Shown here: piece after piece, positions 45,533-54,321 of the stretch
Numbering within the stretch: position 1 is the first letter of the stretch
Layout of the letters: the number at the start of each line of letters is the position of its first letter
Program-made: the position numbers and the translations under genes
Notes under the pieces: generated by a model
The model's database searches: none
What the model saw: the letters and a program-made list of their open reading frames with translations, nothing else
What the model was told of the DNA's origin: nothing
NCBI GenBank assembly: GCA_900556625.1
Contig: USPQ01000001.1
Location: 1-64,000, forward strand
Length of the DNA stretch: 64,000 nucleotides
Source: an uncultured Bacteroides sp.
GTDB lineage: Bacteria; Bacteroidota; Bacteroidia; Bacteroidales; Bacteroidaceae
Direction of reading: 5' to 3'

Positions 45533-45592
45533 GCGCGGATTACACTGACCACCCGGAACATTGAGAATCCGTGTAATCCGCGTAATCCGCGC
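45533..45592. repeat. Dyad with two alternative pairings between secG and the MFS gene
   Basis: CGCGGATTACAC (45534-45545) pairs exactly with GTGTAATCCGCG (45571-45582), and GCGCGGATTAC (45533-45543) pairs exactly with GTAATCCGCGC (45582-45592). The right arm is a tandem repeat of GTAATCCGCG, so the left arm can pair with either copy. It lies in the 187-bp gap holding no gene. A short direct repeat ACAATATGnTAAT (45596 and 45612) follows. Confidence 0.7.
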
Positions 45593-45679
45593 CTAACAAT
45601 ATGTTAATGTGACAATATGCTAATATGCCAATGTACTGCGAAACGCCGAACGAAAACTGGCATAACGGCAAATTATTAA

Positions 45680-46075
45680 TTATTCTGCTGCAGGAGCAGG
45701 AGTTTCAGTAGCTGGCGCCGGAGTCTCGGTAGCTGGCGCATCAGCAGCAGGAGCTTCTGTTTGCGGTGCAGCTGTACCTGCGGGCAAGTTATACGGGTTA
45801 GTCTGTTGTTCCTTCTGTGCCTGTTCCAACACTGCGTCTGTAGCAACAGCCGAACTAGGAACCACATAAGCGGTAGCAATGCTCATTACAACCATAAAGA
45901 TAGCCAAACCCCATGTTGCTTTTTCAAGAAAATCTGTAGTCTTGCGCACGCCCATAATAGCGTTAGATGAAGAAAAACCGGAAGCAAGTCCGCCTCCTTT
46001 TGAGTTCTGAATCAGCACGATGAAGCACATCAACAGGGCTGCAATCACCATTAAGATAACGAATAATAAGTACAT
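45680..46075 (-). CDS. secG: Preprotein translocase subunit SecG
   Basis: A 131-residue SecG: first helix YLLFVILMVIAALLMCFIVL, the conserved loop QNSKGGGLASGFSSSNAIMG, then the second helix (ATWGLAIFMVVMSIATAYVV). The last 45 residues are a low-complexity tail of Ala, Pro, Thr and Glu with a repeated APATET unit; tails of this kind vary among Bacteroides. SecG speeds SecYEG-dependent export. It is last in the rlmN-to-secG operon, 6 bp after the TPR-type gene, and the start of secA appears elsewhere in this window. Confidence 0.93.
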   Translation of the reverse strand: MYLLFVILMVIAALLMCFIVLIQNSKGGGLASGFSSSNAIMGVRKTTDFLEKATWGLAIFMVVMSIATAYVVPSSAVATDAVLEQAQKEQQTNPYNLPAGTAAPQTEAPAADAPATETPAPATETPAPAAE

Positions 46076-46081
46076 TTTTAG

Positions 46082-46840
46082 TTATTTTGAATTAGCGTTA
46101 ATAATCAATTTCTCCAAAAATCTGATTTGGTCTGCAAAGTAAGCATTTTTTTTTGGATATTTCAAGCTTAATTTTTTAATTATTTCAAGAGCTTTTGAAT
46201 ATCGTTGCTGTTTAACATAGATTTTAGCCAAAGTTTCTGTAAAACAGCTATCATCCTCCTCTTCTTCCCCACTCACCGTATTCGATTCATCACTCATTGC
46301 ATCCGATTCCTCCCGCAAAGGTTTTATATGCAACGGAGCGTCGCTTTCACTCTTTTCTATGAAATCATCAATCAGTTCAAATCCCTTTAGCTTAGGCGCT
46401 TCTTCCGTCGATTCATCCGTTCCGGGAGTCTCCTCAAGCAGATAGGAAGTATAGTCCATCGAATAGTCGAAGCCGGTTTGGGCGGTCACTTCCTCCGGTG
46501 CCGTAGCCAGGAAAGCGTCAATCAAAGCCAATGTACGGTCTACCGAAGGCTCATCTTTCAGAACCTCAGTCAAAGGAACTCCTTTTTTCCGCGACTGAAG
46601 ATCGAAACGGCTGCCTTCAATCAGTTGAAACAACTTCCGTCGGTCGGCTATATAGAGAACGGCCTTTCGCAGTTCCCCGCCGAAACTGATATCATGGAGA
46701 ATATACAGATTTTTGAGATACAACAGACGAAGCGACTGAAAATACGGATACCTCGCAAGCAGATTGCGCAACTCGTACAAAGTATCCCTATTCAGCGTCT
46801 CCGGATGCTGAATCCATTGTTGAAAGTTAACAGAAGTCAT
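46082..46840 (-). CDS. TPR-like acidic protein of unknown function
   Basis: A 252-residue cytosolic protein. N-terminal helices (LYELRNLLARYPYFQSLRLL, YLKNLYILHDISFGGELRKA) resemble a TPR-type start; the middle (residues about 120-200) is acidic and probably disordered (GEEEEDDSC); the end has one clear TPR unit (ETLAKIYVKQQRYSKALEII, KLSLKYPKKNAYFADQIRFL). No enzyme motif is visible. It lies between lptE (5 bp) and secG (6 bp), so a scaffold role in envelope assembly is possible but unproven. Confidence 0.7.
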   Translation of the reverse strand: MTSVNFQQWIQHPETLNRDTLYELRNLLARYPYFQSLRLLYLKNLYILHDISFGGELRKAVLYIADRRKLFQLIEGSRFDLQSRKKGVPLTEVLKDEPSVDRTLALIDAFLATAPEEVTAQTGFDYSMDYTSYLLEETPGTDESTEEAPKLKGFELIDDFIEKSESDAPLHIKPLREESDAMSDESNTVSGEEEEDDSCFTETLAKIYVKQQRYSKALEIIKKLSLKYPKKNAYFADQIRFLEKLIINANSK

Positions 46841-46845
46841 TTATA

Positions 46846-47373
46846 TTACCAGTTTGCTACGGTTGCATTGAATATTTGGTCGGTGATCTCTTTTGACATT
46901 TCAGCTATCAGCCCGTCCTGCACGGCAGTCAGCAATTGGCTGGAGTCGTAGGTACGGAAAGCGGAGAACTGCTGTTCAAAGTCTTCGGCATGATTTGTGT
47001 TGTTGACAAAACGGACGTTCACCGTGATGGTCAGCTTCGTTTCCGAAGAATAACCATCGGCGGACACCGCCTGGTTATACTGATTATATCCCGTGATCTC
47101 ACCGTCAATCTGCAAGTCCGCATTCTGATTCGGCTTCAGCAATTGCAGACGGGTCTGGCGGATAAATATATCTTTCAGGTCTTCATTGAACTTCGTCGCC
47201 AACGGGGCATACACATACTCCGACTTTATCGGGAAATCGGCAATGGAAATCGTCTTCACCTTATCATAGTTGATAGATGAGCCGTTAAACTTATAGGAAA
47301 CAGTGCACGCGATGACCGCCAATGGCAAAACCGCCAGCAGCAGAGGGCGTGTTATCTTTTTAATCCAAATCAT
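46846..47373 (-). CDS. lptE: LptE-family LPS-assembly lipoprotein
   Basis: A 175-residue lipoprotein: hydrophobic start, lipobox LAVIAC (Cys23), then TVSYKFNGSSINYDKVKTI typical of LptE/RlpB. FNEDLKDIFIRQTRLQLLK and GEITGYNQYNQAVSADGYSS follow the family pattern; the C-terminal helix carries LLTAVQDGLIAEMSKEI. LptE plugs the LptD barrel that inserts LPS into the outer leaflet. lptD itself is not in the window. The gene overlaps the upstream sigma-54 activator gene by 14 bases. Confidence 0.88.
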   Translation of the reverse strand: MIWIKKITRPLLLAVLPLAVIACTVSYKFNGSSINYDKVKTISIADFPIKSEYVYAPLATKFNEDLKDIFIRQTRLQLLKPNQNADLQIDGEITGYNQYNQAVSADGYSSETKLTITVNVRFVNNTNHAEDFEQQFSAFRTYDSSQLLTAVQDGLIAEMSKEITDQIFNATVANW

Positions 47374-48589
47374 ATTCTTTTATTTTTCTATAAAGTGTAC
47401 GCTCGGAAATGTTCAAATCCTTAGCCGCACTCTTCCGTTTTCCATGATGTCTCTCAAGTGCTTTGCGTATCATTTCTTTTTCTACTTCATCCAGCGACAG
47501 GGACTCTTCCACATATTCTTCCGTGTCCTGAATATCGTCATCATCTTTGCAGACAGCTGGTTGCTGCACCGGATGAATAATGGCAGGAACCGAAGGTTGC
47601 GCCGTCACTACCGGAGTGGCAACCACCGCACTGACCGGGCTTACCTGTCCGGCACGTTCAGCCATCAGATTGTGCACCATCTTTTTCAGTTCCGCCACTT
47701 CCTGCCGCATATCGAACAGAACGGAATAAAGAATCTCCCGCTCGCTTTCAAAACCCTTGCTCTCACGTGTACCCAGCAATGCGGGAAGACGTTGTGTATT
47801 CTGCGCGGGAAGATAAGTCTGCAAGATGGCAGCGTTAATCTCCCTGTTAGTTTCAATAATCGAAATCTGCTCGGTGATATTCTTCAACTGGCGCACATTT
47901 CCCGGCCACGGATAGGCCAGCAATTCTTTCTTTGCGTCTTCCGTCAACTGAATGGCCGGCATTCTGTATTTCTCTGCAAAGTCGGCGGCAAACTTACGGA
48001 ACAACAGAAGTACATCGTCTCCGCGTTCACGAAGAGGCGGTATCTGGATAGGCACGGTATTCAACCGATAGTACAGGTCTTCACGGAAACGTCCCTCCGC
48101 AATGGCTTGCGTAAGATTGACATTGGTAGCCGCCACAATACGCACATCTGTCTTTTGTACACGTGACGAACCGACTTTGATAAACTCACCGCTCTCCAGC
48201 ACACGGAGCAGCCGCGCCTGAGTGGGCATGGGCAACTCCCCTACTTCATCAAGGAAGATTGTCCCTCCGTCGGCTTCTCCGAAATAACCTTTCCGCTCGC
48301 CGATCGCACCGGTAAACGCGCCTTTCTCATGTCCGAACAGTTCGGAATCAATTGTGCCTTCCGGAATCGCTCCACAGTTGACAGCGATATACTGTCCGTG
48401 CTTCCTCCGGCTATATTGATGAATAATCTGCGGGAAACTTTCTTTTCCGACACCACTTTCTCCGGTAATCAACACAGACAAATCGGTAGGAGCCACTTGA
48501 ATAGCAATATCAATGGCGCGTGATAAAACTTCGGTATTACCAATAATACCGAAACGTTGTTTCACTTGTTGTAACTCCGCTCTTGTCAT
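47360..48589 (-). CDS. Sigma-54-dependent transcriptional activator without receiver domain
   Basis: A 409-residue AAA+ enhancer-binding protein. Walker A GESGVGKE at 43-50; GHEKGAFTGA at 86-95 carries the GAFTGA loop that contacts sigma-54; Walker B is GGTIFLDEVGE; FREDLYYRLNTVPIQIPPLR is the sensor region with conserved Arg. The Fis-type helix-turn-helix ends the protein (KRKSAAKDLNISERTLYRKI). There is no N-terminal receiver or GAF domain: the AAA module starts near residue 12, so regulation must be by abundance or a partner. A central region near residues 285-345 is low-complexity. Its genes of action are unknown; lptE is translated from an overlapping start. Confidence 0.92.
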   Translation of the reverse strand: MTRAELQQVKQRFGIIGNTEVLSRAIDIAIQVAPTDLSVLITGESGVGKESFPQIIHQYSRRKHGQYIAVNCGAIPEGTIDSELFGHEKGAFTGAIGERKGYFGEADGGTIFLDEVGELPMPTQARLLRVLESGEFIKVGSSRVQKTDVRIVAATNVNLTQAIAEGRFREDLYYRLNTVPIQIPPLRERGDDVLLLFRKFAADFAEKYRMPAIQLTEDAKKELLAYPWPGNVRQLKNITEQISIIETNREINAAILQTYLPAQNTQRLPALLGTRESKGFESEREILYSVLFDMRQEVAELKKMVHNLMAERAGQVSPVSAVVATPVVTAQPSVPAIIHPVQQPAVCKDDDDIQDTEEYVEESLSLDEVEKEMIRKALERHHGKRKSAAKDLNISERTLYRKIKEYDLD

Positions 48590-48596
48590 TACTCTT

Positions 48597-49691
48597 TTAC
48601 TCTTCGTCTACTGTATCCAGTTTCAGTTTGTCACTATCATCCCGTTTCTCGTAATACTGTTTCCGCAACGGATTCGCACGGGCCGCTTTTTCCCGCTGAC
48701 GATTGCGGAACACATCAATGGCAACATAGACTGCCTGACGGAAAGAGTCTTCACTCGCCAGCCCCTGCCCTGCAATGTCGTATGCCGTTCCGTGTGCCGG
48801 AGAAGTGCGAACCACCGGCAATCCAGCCGTATAGTTCACTCCGTCGTCCATTGCCAGTGCCTTGAACGGAGCCAATCCCTGATCATGGTACATCGCCAGA
48901 ATACCATCGAAATGAGTATAATTGCCCGAACCCATAAAACCGTCGGCCGCATAAGGACCGTAGCACAGGATTCCTTTTTCTTCCATTTCCTTCATGGCAG
49001 GAATGATCACTTCCTGTTCTTCCATTCCCAGCAAACCACCGTCACCGGCATGAGGATTGAGCGACAGTACTGCAATGCGCGGAGCACCGATACCGAAATC
49101 CTGTTTCAGGCAACGATGAAATATCATCAGCTTCTCTTGAATCAATTCTTTGGTAATCGTTGTCGCAATCTCCCGGACAGGGATATGCGTTGTCACCAAA
49201 GCCACACGGAAATCATTCTTCATCAGAATCATCAATGACTTATTGCCATTGCCCAGCCGTTCCTCGATATACTCGGTATGTCCGGGAAATGAAAACTCTT
49301 CCGACTGAATGGTATGTTTATTGATCGGTGCCGTTACAATAACGTCAATCAGCCCCTCACGATATTCTTCGATGGCACGCTCCAATGCGCCCAATGCAGC
49401 TTTACCGGCTTCAGGATCCGGTTTGGAGAATTCCACTTTTACCTCATCATCGGTACAGTTCACTACACTCAACCGGTTGTATCCCGCTTCGGAAGCACTG
49501 TTGATTATACTGAAATTAGCCTGAACATCCAATGCTTTCCGGTGATAGGCAGCCACTTTCGGCGATCCGTAAATAATCGGAGTGCACAACTCCAGCATAG
49601 TAGGATCCGAGAAAGTCTTTAAGATCACTTCATAACCTACCCCGTTTATATCTCCTTGGGTAATGCCGATTCTTATTTTGTTATCTTCCAT
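48597..49691 (-). CDS. pdxA: 4-hydroxythreonine-4-phosphate dehydrogenase
   Basis: A 364-residue PdxA, which oxidises 4-phosphohydroxythreonine in the DXP-dependent pathway to pyridoxal phosphate. Family segments: IGITQGDINGVGYEVILKTF, VTAPINKHTIQSEEFSFPGH with the metal-binding His, LSLNPHAGDGGLLGMEEQEV with His and Asp, MYHDQGLAPFKALAMDDGVN, and TSPAHGTAYDIAGQGLA. The C-terminal 35 residues (RQREKAARANPLRKQYYEKR) extend beyond the core and are charged. It lies 4 bp after the DUF4837 gene and 7 bp before the sigma-54 activator. Confidence 0.96.
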   Translation of the reverse strand: MEDNKIRIGITQGDINGVGYEVILKTFSDPTMLELCTPIIYGSPKVAAYHRKALDVQANFSIINSASEAGYNRLSVVNCTDDEVKVEFSKPDPEAGKAALGALERAIEEYREGLIDVIVTAPINKHTIQSEEFSFPGHTEYIEERLGNGNKSLMILMKNDFRVALVTTHIPVREIATTITKELIQEKLMIFHRCLKQDFGIGAPRIAVLSLNPHAGDGGLLGMEEQEVIIPAMKEMEEKGILCYGPYAADGFMGSGNYTHFDGILAMYHDQGLAPFKALAMDDGVNYTAGLPVVRTSPAHGTAYDIAGQGLASEDSFRQAVYVAIDVFRNRQREKAARANPLRKQYYEKRDDSDKLKLDTVDEE

Positions 49692-49695
49692 GTTT

Positions 49696-50736
49696 TTATT
49701 TATTAGTTTGTTCCGCTTCCTTAGTTTCCTCTCCCAATGGAATCTGGTTCTGCTGAACTTCGTTCGGAAGTTTCAGCGTGTACAGAGAGGCTTCCATCTG
49801 GCGAACCAAGTTGCGTTTCATTTTATCAGGTGAATAGACAAATATTTCTGCTGTAATGATTCGTTGGTTCTTCTCGTCAAGACGGGTATGCGACACATAC
49901 GGACCACCCATAAAGTCACCCTTCATGCGCCACAGCCCGCGCGCTTCCATCGTGTAGCTGTTCTGCACATTGATGGGGCGGACATCCGTCAGCAAGCTGT
50001 CGGTTGCCATATAAACGCCTTCCTTGAATCCGGGAATGTTGGCTTTCATCACAGAGTCACGTTTATGGACAAAATATTCTTTGGTAAACGTATCCTTATC
50101 TGTATAAGGATAAGAGTACATCACGAAGTTACGGTCGGCAGTACCGGTATTGGTAGAAGCCCAGAAGAAGTCTTCCCCTGTCTTTGAATTAGTCAGCTCG
50201 GCAGGCAGCCAGATATCGCAACCGAACAAGCTGTCCACCTTGTTTGAAATAAAGTTGCTGTGCTTCTTTTCGAGCGAAGTGATCTGGCGGTTCATTTCCG
50301 CACGGGTGAAGAAATTGATAATCGTCTGTCTGTTCTCCTTCACAAACTTCTCGAACTCTTCTTCGTTCGGAGCCTGGATAGTCAATATCATCTGCGGATT
50401 GGCATACACATCTTTCGCATATTTGAAAGAGGCCTTTGTATATATATCCTGTATATCTACAATAATAATGTTGCGTATCAACTTCAGCGTAGAGTCATAA
50501 TCTTTGGGTGAAGTGTACATGATACGGAAAGAAGGTTCCGATTGCGGCAATCCGGGCATATCGGAATCGAGTGCATCATGCAAAGCTCTTCCTGCCGCAC
50601 GATCCCAAACACCGTGGTCTACTACTACCAAAAGCTCGTATGCACGTCCACTAGAAGTGTGGTTTCCTTTCAGACCACAAGAAGCAAAGACAAAGGTTAC
50701 CAAAGCAATGCTCAAATAAGAAAAGTACTTTTTCAT
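49696..50736 (-). CDS. DUF4837-family lipoprotein
   Basis: A 346-residue lipoprotein: signal MKKYFSYLSIALVTFVFASC (Cys20). The mature part matches DUF4837 (Bacteroidetes-specific, no known role): YELLVVVDHGVWDRAAGRAL, MPGLPQSEPSFRIMYTSPKD, NIIIVDIQDIYTKASFKYAK, RTEMNRQITSLEKKHS-like RAEMNRQITSLEKKHSNFIS. The C-terminal half is beta-rich with WASTNTGTADRNFVMYSYPY and ends in an acidic tail. It lies 18 bp after rlmN and 4 bp before pdxA, so it is co-transcribed with housekeeping genes and is probably an envelope protein of general use. Confidence 0.82.
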   Translation of the reverse strand: MKKYFSYLSIALVTFVFASCGLKGNHTSSGRAYELLVVVDHGVWDRAAGRALHDALDSDMPGLPQSEPSFRIMYTSPKDYDSTLKLIRNIIIVDIQDIYTKASFKYAKDVYANPQMILTIQAPNEEEFEKFVKENRQTIINFFTRAEMNRQITSLEKKHSNFISNKVDSLFGCDIWLPAELTNSKTGEDFFWASTNTGTADRNFVMYSYPYTDKDTFTKEYFVHKRDSVMKANIPGFKEGVYMATDSLLTDVRPINVQNSYTMEARGLWRMKGDFMGGPYVSHTRLDEKNQRIITAEIFVYSPDKMKRNLVRQMEASLYTLKLPNEVQQNQIPLGEETKEAEQTNK

Positions 50737-50754
50737 GATGTTCGGTTTTATATA

Positions 50755-51789
50755 TTAACTCTTATTATTTTCCTCCTGTTTCGCTGTTGACAACATACCG
50801 CAAGCTGCAAAGATATCTTCACCCCGCGAAGCACGGATCGTAGTGAAAAGCCCGTGCGATGTCAGGTAATCGCGGAAACGGGTCATCGTATCCATATCCG
50901 CTCCCTCAAGGTTTACACCCGGTATGGCATGAAAACGAATCAGATTGATTCTGCAATCCAATCCGCGAAGGAGCTTCAGCAACTCTTTGGCATATATCTG
51001 CGAATCATTGAGTCCTTTAAAAACAATATATTCAAATGAAAGTCGACGCTGTTTGCTAAAATCATAGTTTTTTAACAGTTCCACCATTTCGGTAATAGAG
51101 AACGCTTTTTCCGCCGGCATTAACTCGGAACGCTGGACCGCCACCGGAGAATGCAGGCTGATAGCCAAATGGCAATCGCTTTCTTCGATAAACCGCCGCA
51201 GTCCTTTCCGCAGTCCTACTGTAGAAAGAGTGATACGCTTCGGACTCCATGCGTAACCGTAAGAGGCGGTCAGCACTTCCAATGCCTTAAGTACTTCATC
51301 GAGGTTATCAAGCGGCTCGCCCATCCCCATCATCACTACGTTGGTCAGTTTGTCACGTTCCGGCAATGAATGGATCTGATTGATTATCTGATTGGCAGTC
51401 AGATTGGCGGTAAAGCCTTGTTTGCCGGTCATACAGAACTTACAGTTCATCTTGCAACCGACCTGTGAAGAGACACATAACGTCGCCCTGTCGTCATCCG
51501 GAATATAAACTGATTCAACAAAATGGTTATCGCCCACTCTGTACAGATACTTCACCGTGCCGTCCACAGAACGCATTTCATCCACAGGAGGGAATACTCC
51601 TACCTCATAGTTCTGTTTAAGTAACTCACGGTGTTTCAATGACAAATTAGTCATCTCATCAATCGAGGTCACCTTCTTTTCGTAAAGCCAGGACGCAATC
51701 TGCTTGGCAGCAAAACCGGGCATTCCCAGTCTTTTTGCCAATGCTTGAAGCTCTACGAGGGTCATTCCTAAAAGGGGATATTTAGACAT
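50755..51789 (-). CDS. rlmN: Dual-specificity RNA methyltransferase RlmN
   Basis: A 344-residue radical-SAM enzyme that methylates C2 of A2503 in 23S rRNA (and A37 in some tRNAs). The iron-sulfur motif CxxxCxxC is in GCKMNCKFCMTG; the N-terminal accessory domain reads LAKRLGMPGFAAKQIASWLY; MGMGEPLDNLDEVLKAL is the family-specific substrate loop, and the C-terminal RASRGEDIFAACGML contains the second catalytic Cys. A -7 element lies 29 bases upstream. It is the first gene of the seven-gene operon ending in secG. Confidence 0.97.
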   Translation of the reverse strand: MSKYPLLGMTLVELQALAKRLGMPGFAAKQIASWLYEKKVTSIDEMTNLSLKHRELLKQNYEVGVFPPVDEMRSVDGTVKYLYRVGDNHFVESVYIPDDDRATLCVSSQVGCKMNCKFCMTGKQGFTANLTANQIINQIHSLPERDKLTNVVMMGMGEPLDNLDEVLKALEVLTASYGYAWSPKRITLSTVGLRKGLRRFIEESDCHLAISLHSPVAVQRSELMPAEKAFSITEMVELLKNYDFSKQRRLSFEYIVFKGLNDSQIYAKELLKLLRGLDCRINLIRFHAIPGVNLEGADMDTMTRFRDYLTSHGLFTTIRASRGEDIFAACGMLSTAKQEENNKS

Positions 51790-51817
51790 TCTTCTTTCTG
51801 TTGATGGTTTATATCTG

Positions 51818-51825
51818 CAAATGTA
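51818..51825 (-). promoter_or_regulatory. -7 promoter element for the rlmN-to-secG operon
   Basis: TACATTTG on the minus strand matches TAnnTTTG and lies 29 bases before the rlmN ATG. Confidence 0.6.
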
Positions 51826-51882
51826 AGGAAATAAAGTCGATTTCCGTATAGTGATAATGTAAAAGTTAACAAAATTCGCTTA

Positions 51883-52055
51883 TTCACCACAGAGTGCACA
51901 GAGGACACAGAGAAAAAAATCAGGCATAAATTATACGTATTCTTCTGATACATATAATTTATGCCTGATTATATAATAACTTCGAGTTCTCTATGTTCTC
52001 TTCACATCTCTATATTCTTTTCACCCTCAGTGTCCTCCGCGTCCTCTGTGGCGAA
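51883..52055. repeat. Imperfect long inverted repeat flanking the PpiD terminator
   Basis: TTCACCACAGAG (51883-51894) pairs with CTCTGTGGCGAA (52044-52055, one mismatch); the next 16 bases of each arm, containing GAGGACACAG and GTGTCCTCCG, also match with a few mismatches. The arms enclose the terminator hairpin and an A/T-rich middle without any gene. Such CACAGAG-ended dyads recur in Bacteroides intergenic DNA and resemble a small non-autonomous element. Confidence 0.65.
51913..51970 (-). terminator. Strong intrinsic terminator of the coaX-to-PpiD operon
   Basis: Eighteen bases pair exactly (51918-51935 with 51953-51970, cores AATCAGGCATAAATTATA and its complement), and after one mismatch GTAT/ATAC extends the stem. 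On the minus strand seven T follow (51919-51913). It lies 90 bases past the PpiD stop codon and before the rlmN promoter, isolating the two operons. Confidence 0.85.
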
Positions 52056-52060
52056 ATAAG

Positions 52061-54202
52061 TTAGAAGAACAGGAAGCGTGTATCCTTTACATTTGCTTTC
52101 AGATACAAGTCGTTCATCAGACGGCTGGCGAAGCGAGCGTGCATATTAGCCAACGTAGCTTCTTCCGTTTTCGCGTCAAATGTCTCGTTCAGTTTGTCCT
52201 TGCCGTAAACTTGCAATACAAATACTCCGGCATTACCTTTGATAGGTGTGCTCAACTTGTTCATTTCAGCAACAGAAGCATAGGCGCCTACCAACGGTTC
52301 ACTGCTGCGCAATGCGGAAACATAAGCAGGAGCGGCGAAGGTAACCATCTTCAAAGAATCGCTTACAGCGTTAGTCATAGACTTGTATTGGTCGAATGAA
52401 GTGGCATTTGCCGATTTCATATCCGCCATAATCTTTTCAGCCTTCTTGTCTTTTACGATTTCAGCTCTCAACTGATCCTGTACAGACTTCAAAGAGCGGT
52501 ATCCTTCCGGTTTGATGCTCACCAAGCCTACAACCATCATGTGATCGCTTTCGCCACATTCGTACAGGCCGGAAACTTCACCCGGTTCAGCTTTATCAAA
52601 TGCCCATCTCAAAGCTTCTTTAGTACCTCTCACGCCACCGATACCGTGTTCAGAGCTGTTCAAATCTGCTCTGTCAAGCAATCTGTATCCGGCTTCTTCA
52701 GCGTTAGCCACCATCTTCTCAACACTGGGATTGGCTGCGATAAACTGGCTGAAATCATTGTAAGCACGATTGTAAGTTTCTTTACTGAACTCTACTTCAC
52801 GCTTGACAACAGCTACTTTATATTTGTCTTTTACAGCTTTCTTGTTGGTTACTTGCAGAATTACGTTTGCTTGTCCCATCGGTAAGTTCACCAATTCGTT
52901 CACACCTGTATTGTTGATGGCAGAGATGAATTTCAGGTTATCACCGTCGATCTGCGCACCTTCGTACTGAGCGGCAGTTAACCAATTAGAATCACCGGTC
53001 TGACCGTATTTTTTAGCCAGCTCCACGAAGTTGGCGCCACCTTTAATCGCATTGTAGATACTGTCTGCCAATGTCTTTGTTTTCAACGCGTCTTCCACGT
53101 ATACCTGAATCTGGCGGAATTCGACAGAGTCGGCAACGGCAGCCTTAGCAACAATCTTGAAAGAGTTGATTGTGTTATCGGCACCATTGTAGTAAGGACC
53201 GTATACCGCACCTACGGAAGCAGAGTCCAAACGTGCCACTACATCCGACGGGAAAGCAGTCTTGTTATAGAACAAGTCTACGTACGGAGCATCCGAACCT
53301 ACCGAGCGGATAAAAGAAGTGTAATCGTCTGTTGTAGTAGCCAACTGAGCAGTTGCCTCGTCCACTTCTTTCTGGATAGCAGCTCTGTCCTCAGGGCTTG
53401 CAGTCACCTGTACATCGATGTACTTGATGTCACGAGTTTCCTGATATTGCTTGAATTGTTCTTTCTTCTTGTTATACAGTTCTTTCAGTTCCGATTCTTT
53501 CACAACGATTGTAGAATCTACTACTGAAGAGTAAGGAATGCCTGCCAGCAACACATTGTATTGATTCACTCTTGCGTCGAAAGCGTCCTGAGCCTCTACC
53601 GGGTTAGAAAGAAGAGCTTTAGCGACCAAAGCCTGGTATTTTTCAGCCAAACGGCTTTGAATCAAAGTTTTCTGAATAAACGACCAGTATTTATACATAT
53701 TATTGTATTGTTCGGCATACTGTGCCGGCATCTGTGATTCGTTCATCTTAGCATATTCAACAAGGAACTTATTCAACATATCCTTATCGAAGTTGCCTGT
53801 TTGCGGATTTTGGAAAGGAGTCTGTCTCAGCAGAGGATGCACACCAGCTTTCAGAATATCCTGAATTTCAGCAGTGGAGACAGTGAGCCCCAAAGCTTTT
53901 GCTTCCTTTTCGATCAGTTTATTGTTTACGTATGAACGCCATACTTCATCACGCACCTGGTTGGTTTGTTCATCGTTCAAGGCGTTCACTCCACGCATGA
54001 GTTTCACCACTTCGGTATATTCTTCCACCAAATTCTGATACTCCTGAGCGGAAAGAGCGTCTCCGTTCACCTCACCTACGTCATGCGCCTGATGCGGCTG
54101 CATCACTTTCCATGCGTCACCCGCAATGAAAGCAAACAGCGCCAAGCCGATAACAATCACCAATAGAGGTCCTTTCGACCTAATGTTTTGTAACGTTGCC
54201 AT
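52061..54202 (-). CDS. PpiD/SurA-like peptidyl-prolyl isomerase, membrane anchored
   Basis: A 713-residue periplasmic folding factor. Residues about 10-30 are an uncleaved membrane helix (GPLLVIVIGLALFAFIAGDA). The SurA_N-like chaperone part covers about 35-230 (VGEVNGDALSAQEYQNLVEE, LIEKEAKALGLTVSTAEIQD). A parvulin-like PPIC domain lies at about 345-440 (FRQIQVYVEDALKTKTLADS, KGGANFVELAKKYGQTGDSN). The C-terminal part repeats similar helices (VSGLYECGESDHMMVVGLVS). PpiD-type proteins stand near the Sec translocon and help exported proteins fold. It lies 119 bp after the CorC-like gene with a partial -7 element at 54259-54266, and ends at a strong terminator. Confidence 0.88.
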   Translation of the reverse strand: MATLQNIRSKGPLLVIVIGLALFAFIAGDAWKVMQPHQAHDVGEVNGDALSAQEYQNLVEEYTEVVKLMRGVNALNDEQTNQVRDEVWRSYVNNKLIEKEAKALGLTVSTAEIQDILKAGVHPLLRQTPFQNPQTGNFDKDMLNKFLVEYAKMNESQMPAQYAEQYNNMYKYWSFIQKTLIQSRLAEKYQALVAKALLSNPVEAQDAFDARVNQYNVLLAGIPYSSVVDSTIVVKESELKELYNKKKEQFKQYQETRDIKYIDVQVTASPEDRAAIQKEVDEATAQLATTTDDYTSFIRSVGSDAPYVDLFYNKTAFPSDVVARLDSASVGAVYGPYYNGADNTINSFKIVAKAAVADSVEFRQIQVYVEDALKTKTLADSIYNAIKGGANFVELAKKYGQTGDSNWLTAAQYEGAQIDGDNLKFISAINNTGVNELVNLPMGQANVILQVTNKKAVKDKYKVAVVKREVEFSKETYNRAYNDFSQFIAANPSVEKMVANAEEAGYRLLDRADLNSSEHGIGGVRGTKEALRWAFDKAEPGEVSGLYECGESDHMMVVGLVSIKPEGYRSLKSVQDQLRAEIVKDKKAEKIMADMKSANATSFDQYKSMTNAVSDSLKMVTFAAPAYVSALRSSEPLVGAYASVAEMNKLSTPIKGNAGVFVLQVYGKDKLNETFDAKTEEATLANMHARFASRLMNDLYLKANVKDTRFLFF

Positions 54203-54258
54203 TTTGATTAATACGATTTATGTTTATTATTATTTCTTTCTTTTGTCGTTTTAGCGCA

Positions 54259-54266
54259 CGAAGATA
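54259..54266 (-). promoter_or_regulatory. Partial -7 element before the PpiD-like gene
   Basis: TATCTTCG on the minus strand differs from TAnnTTTG by one T-to-C change. It lies 57 bases before the ATG; the gene may also be read from upstream. Confidence 0.3.
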
Positions 54267-54321
54267 CAAAAAATGCTAATATGCTTCTATTTATTAGCTA
54301 AAAATTTCTTGATTATCGTCA

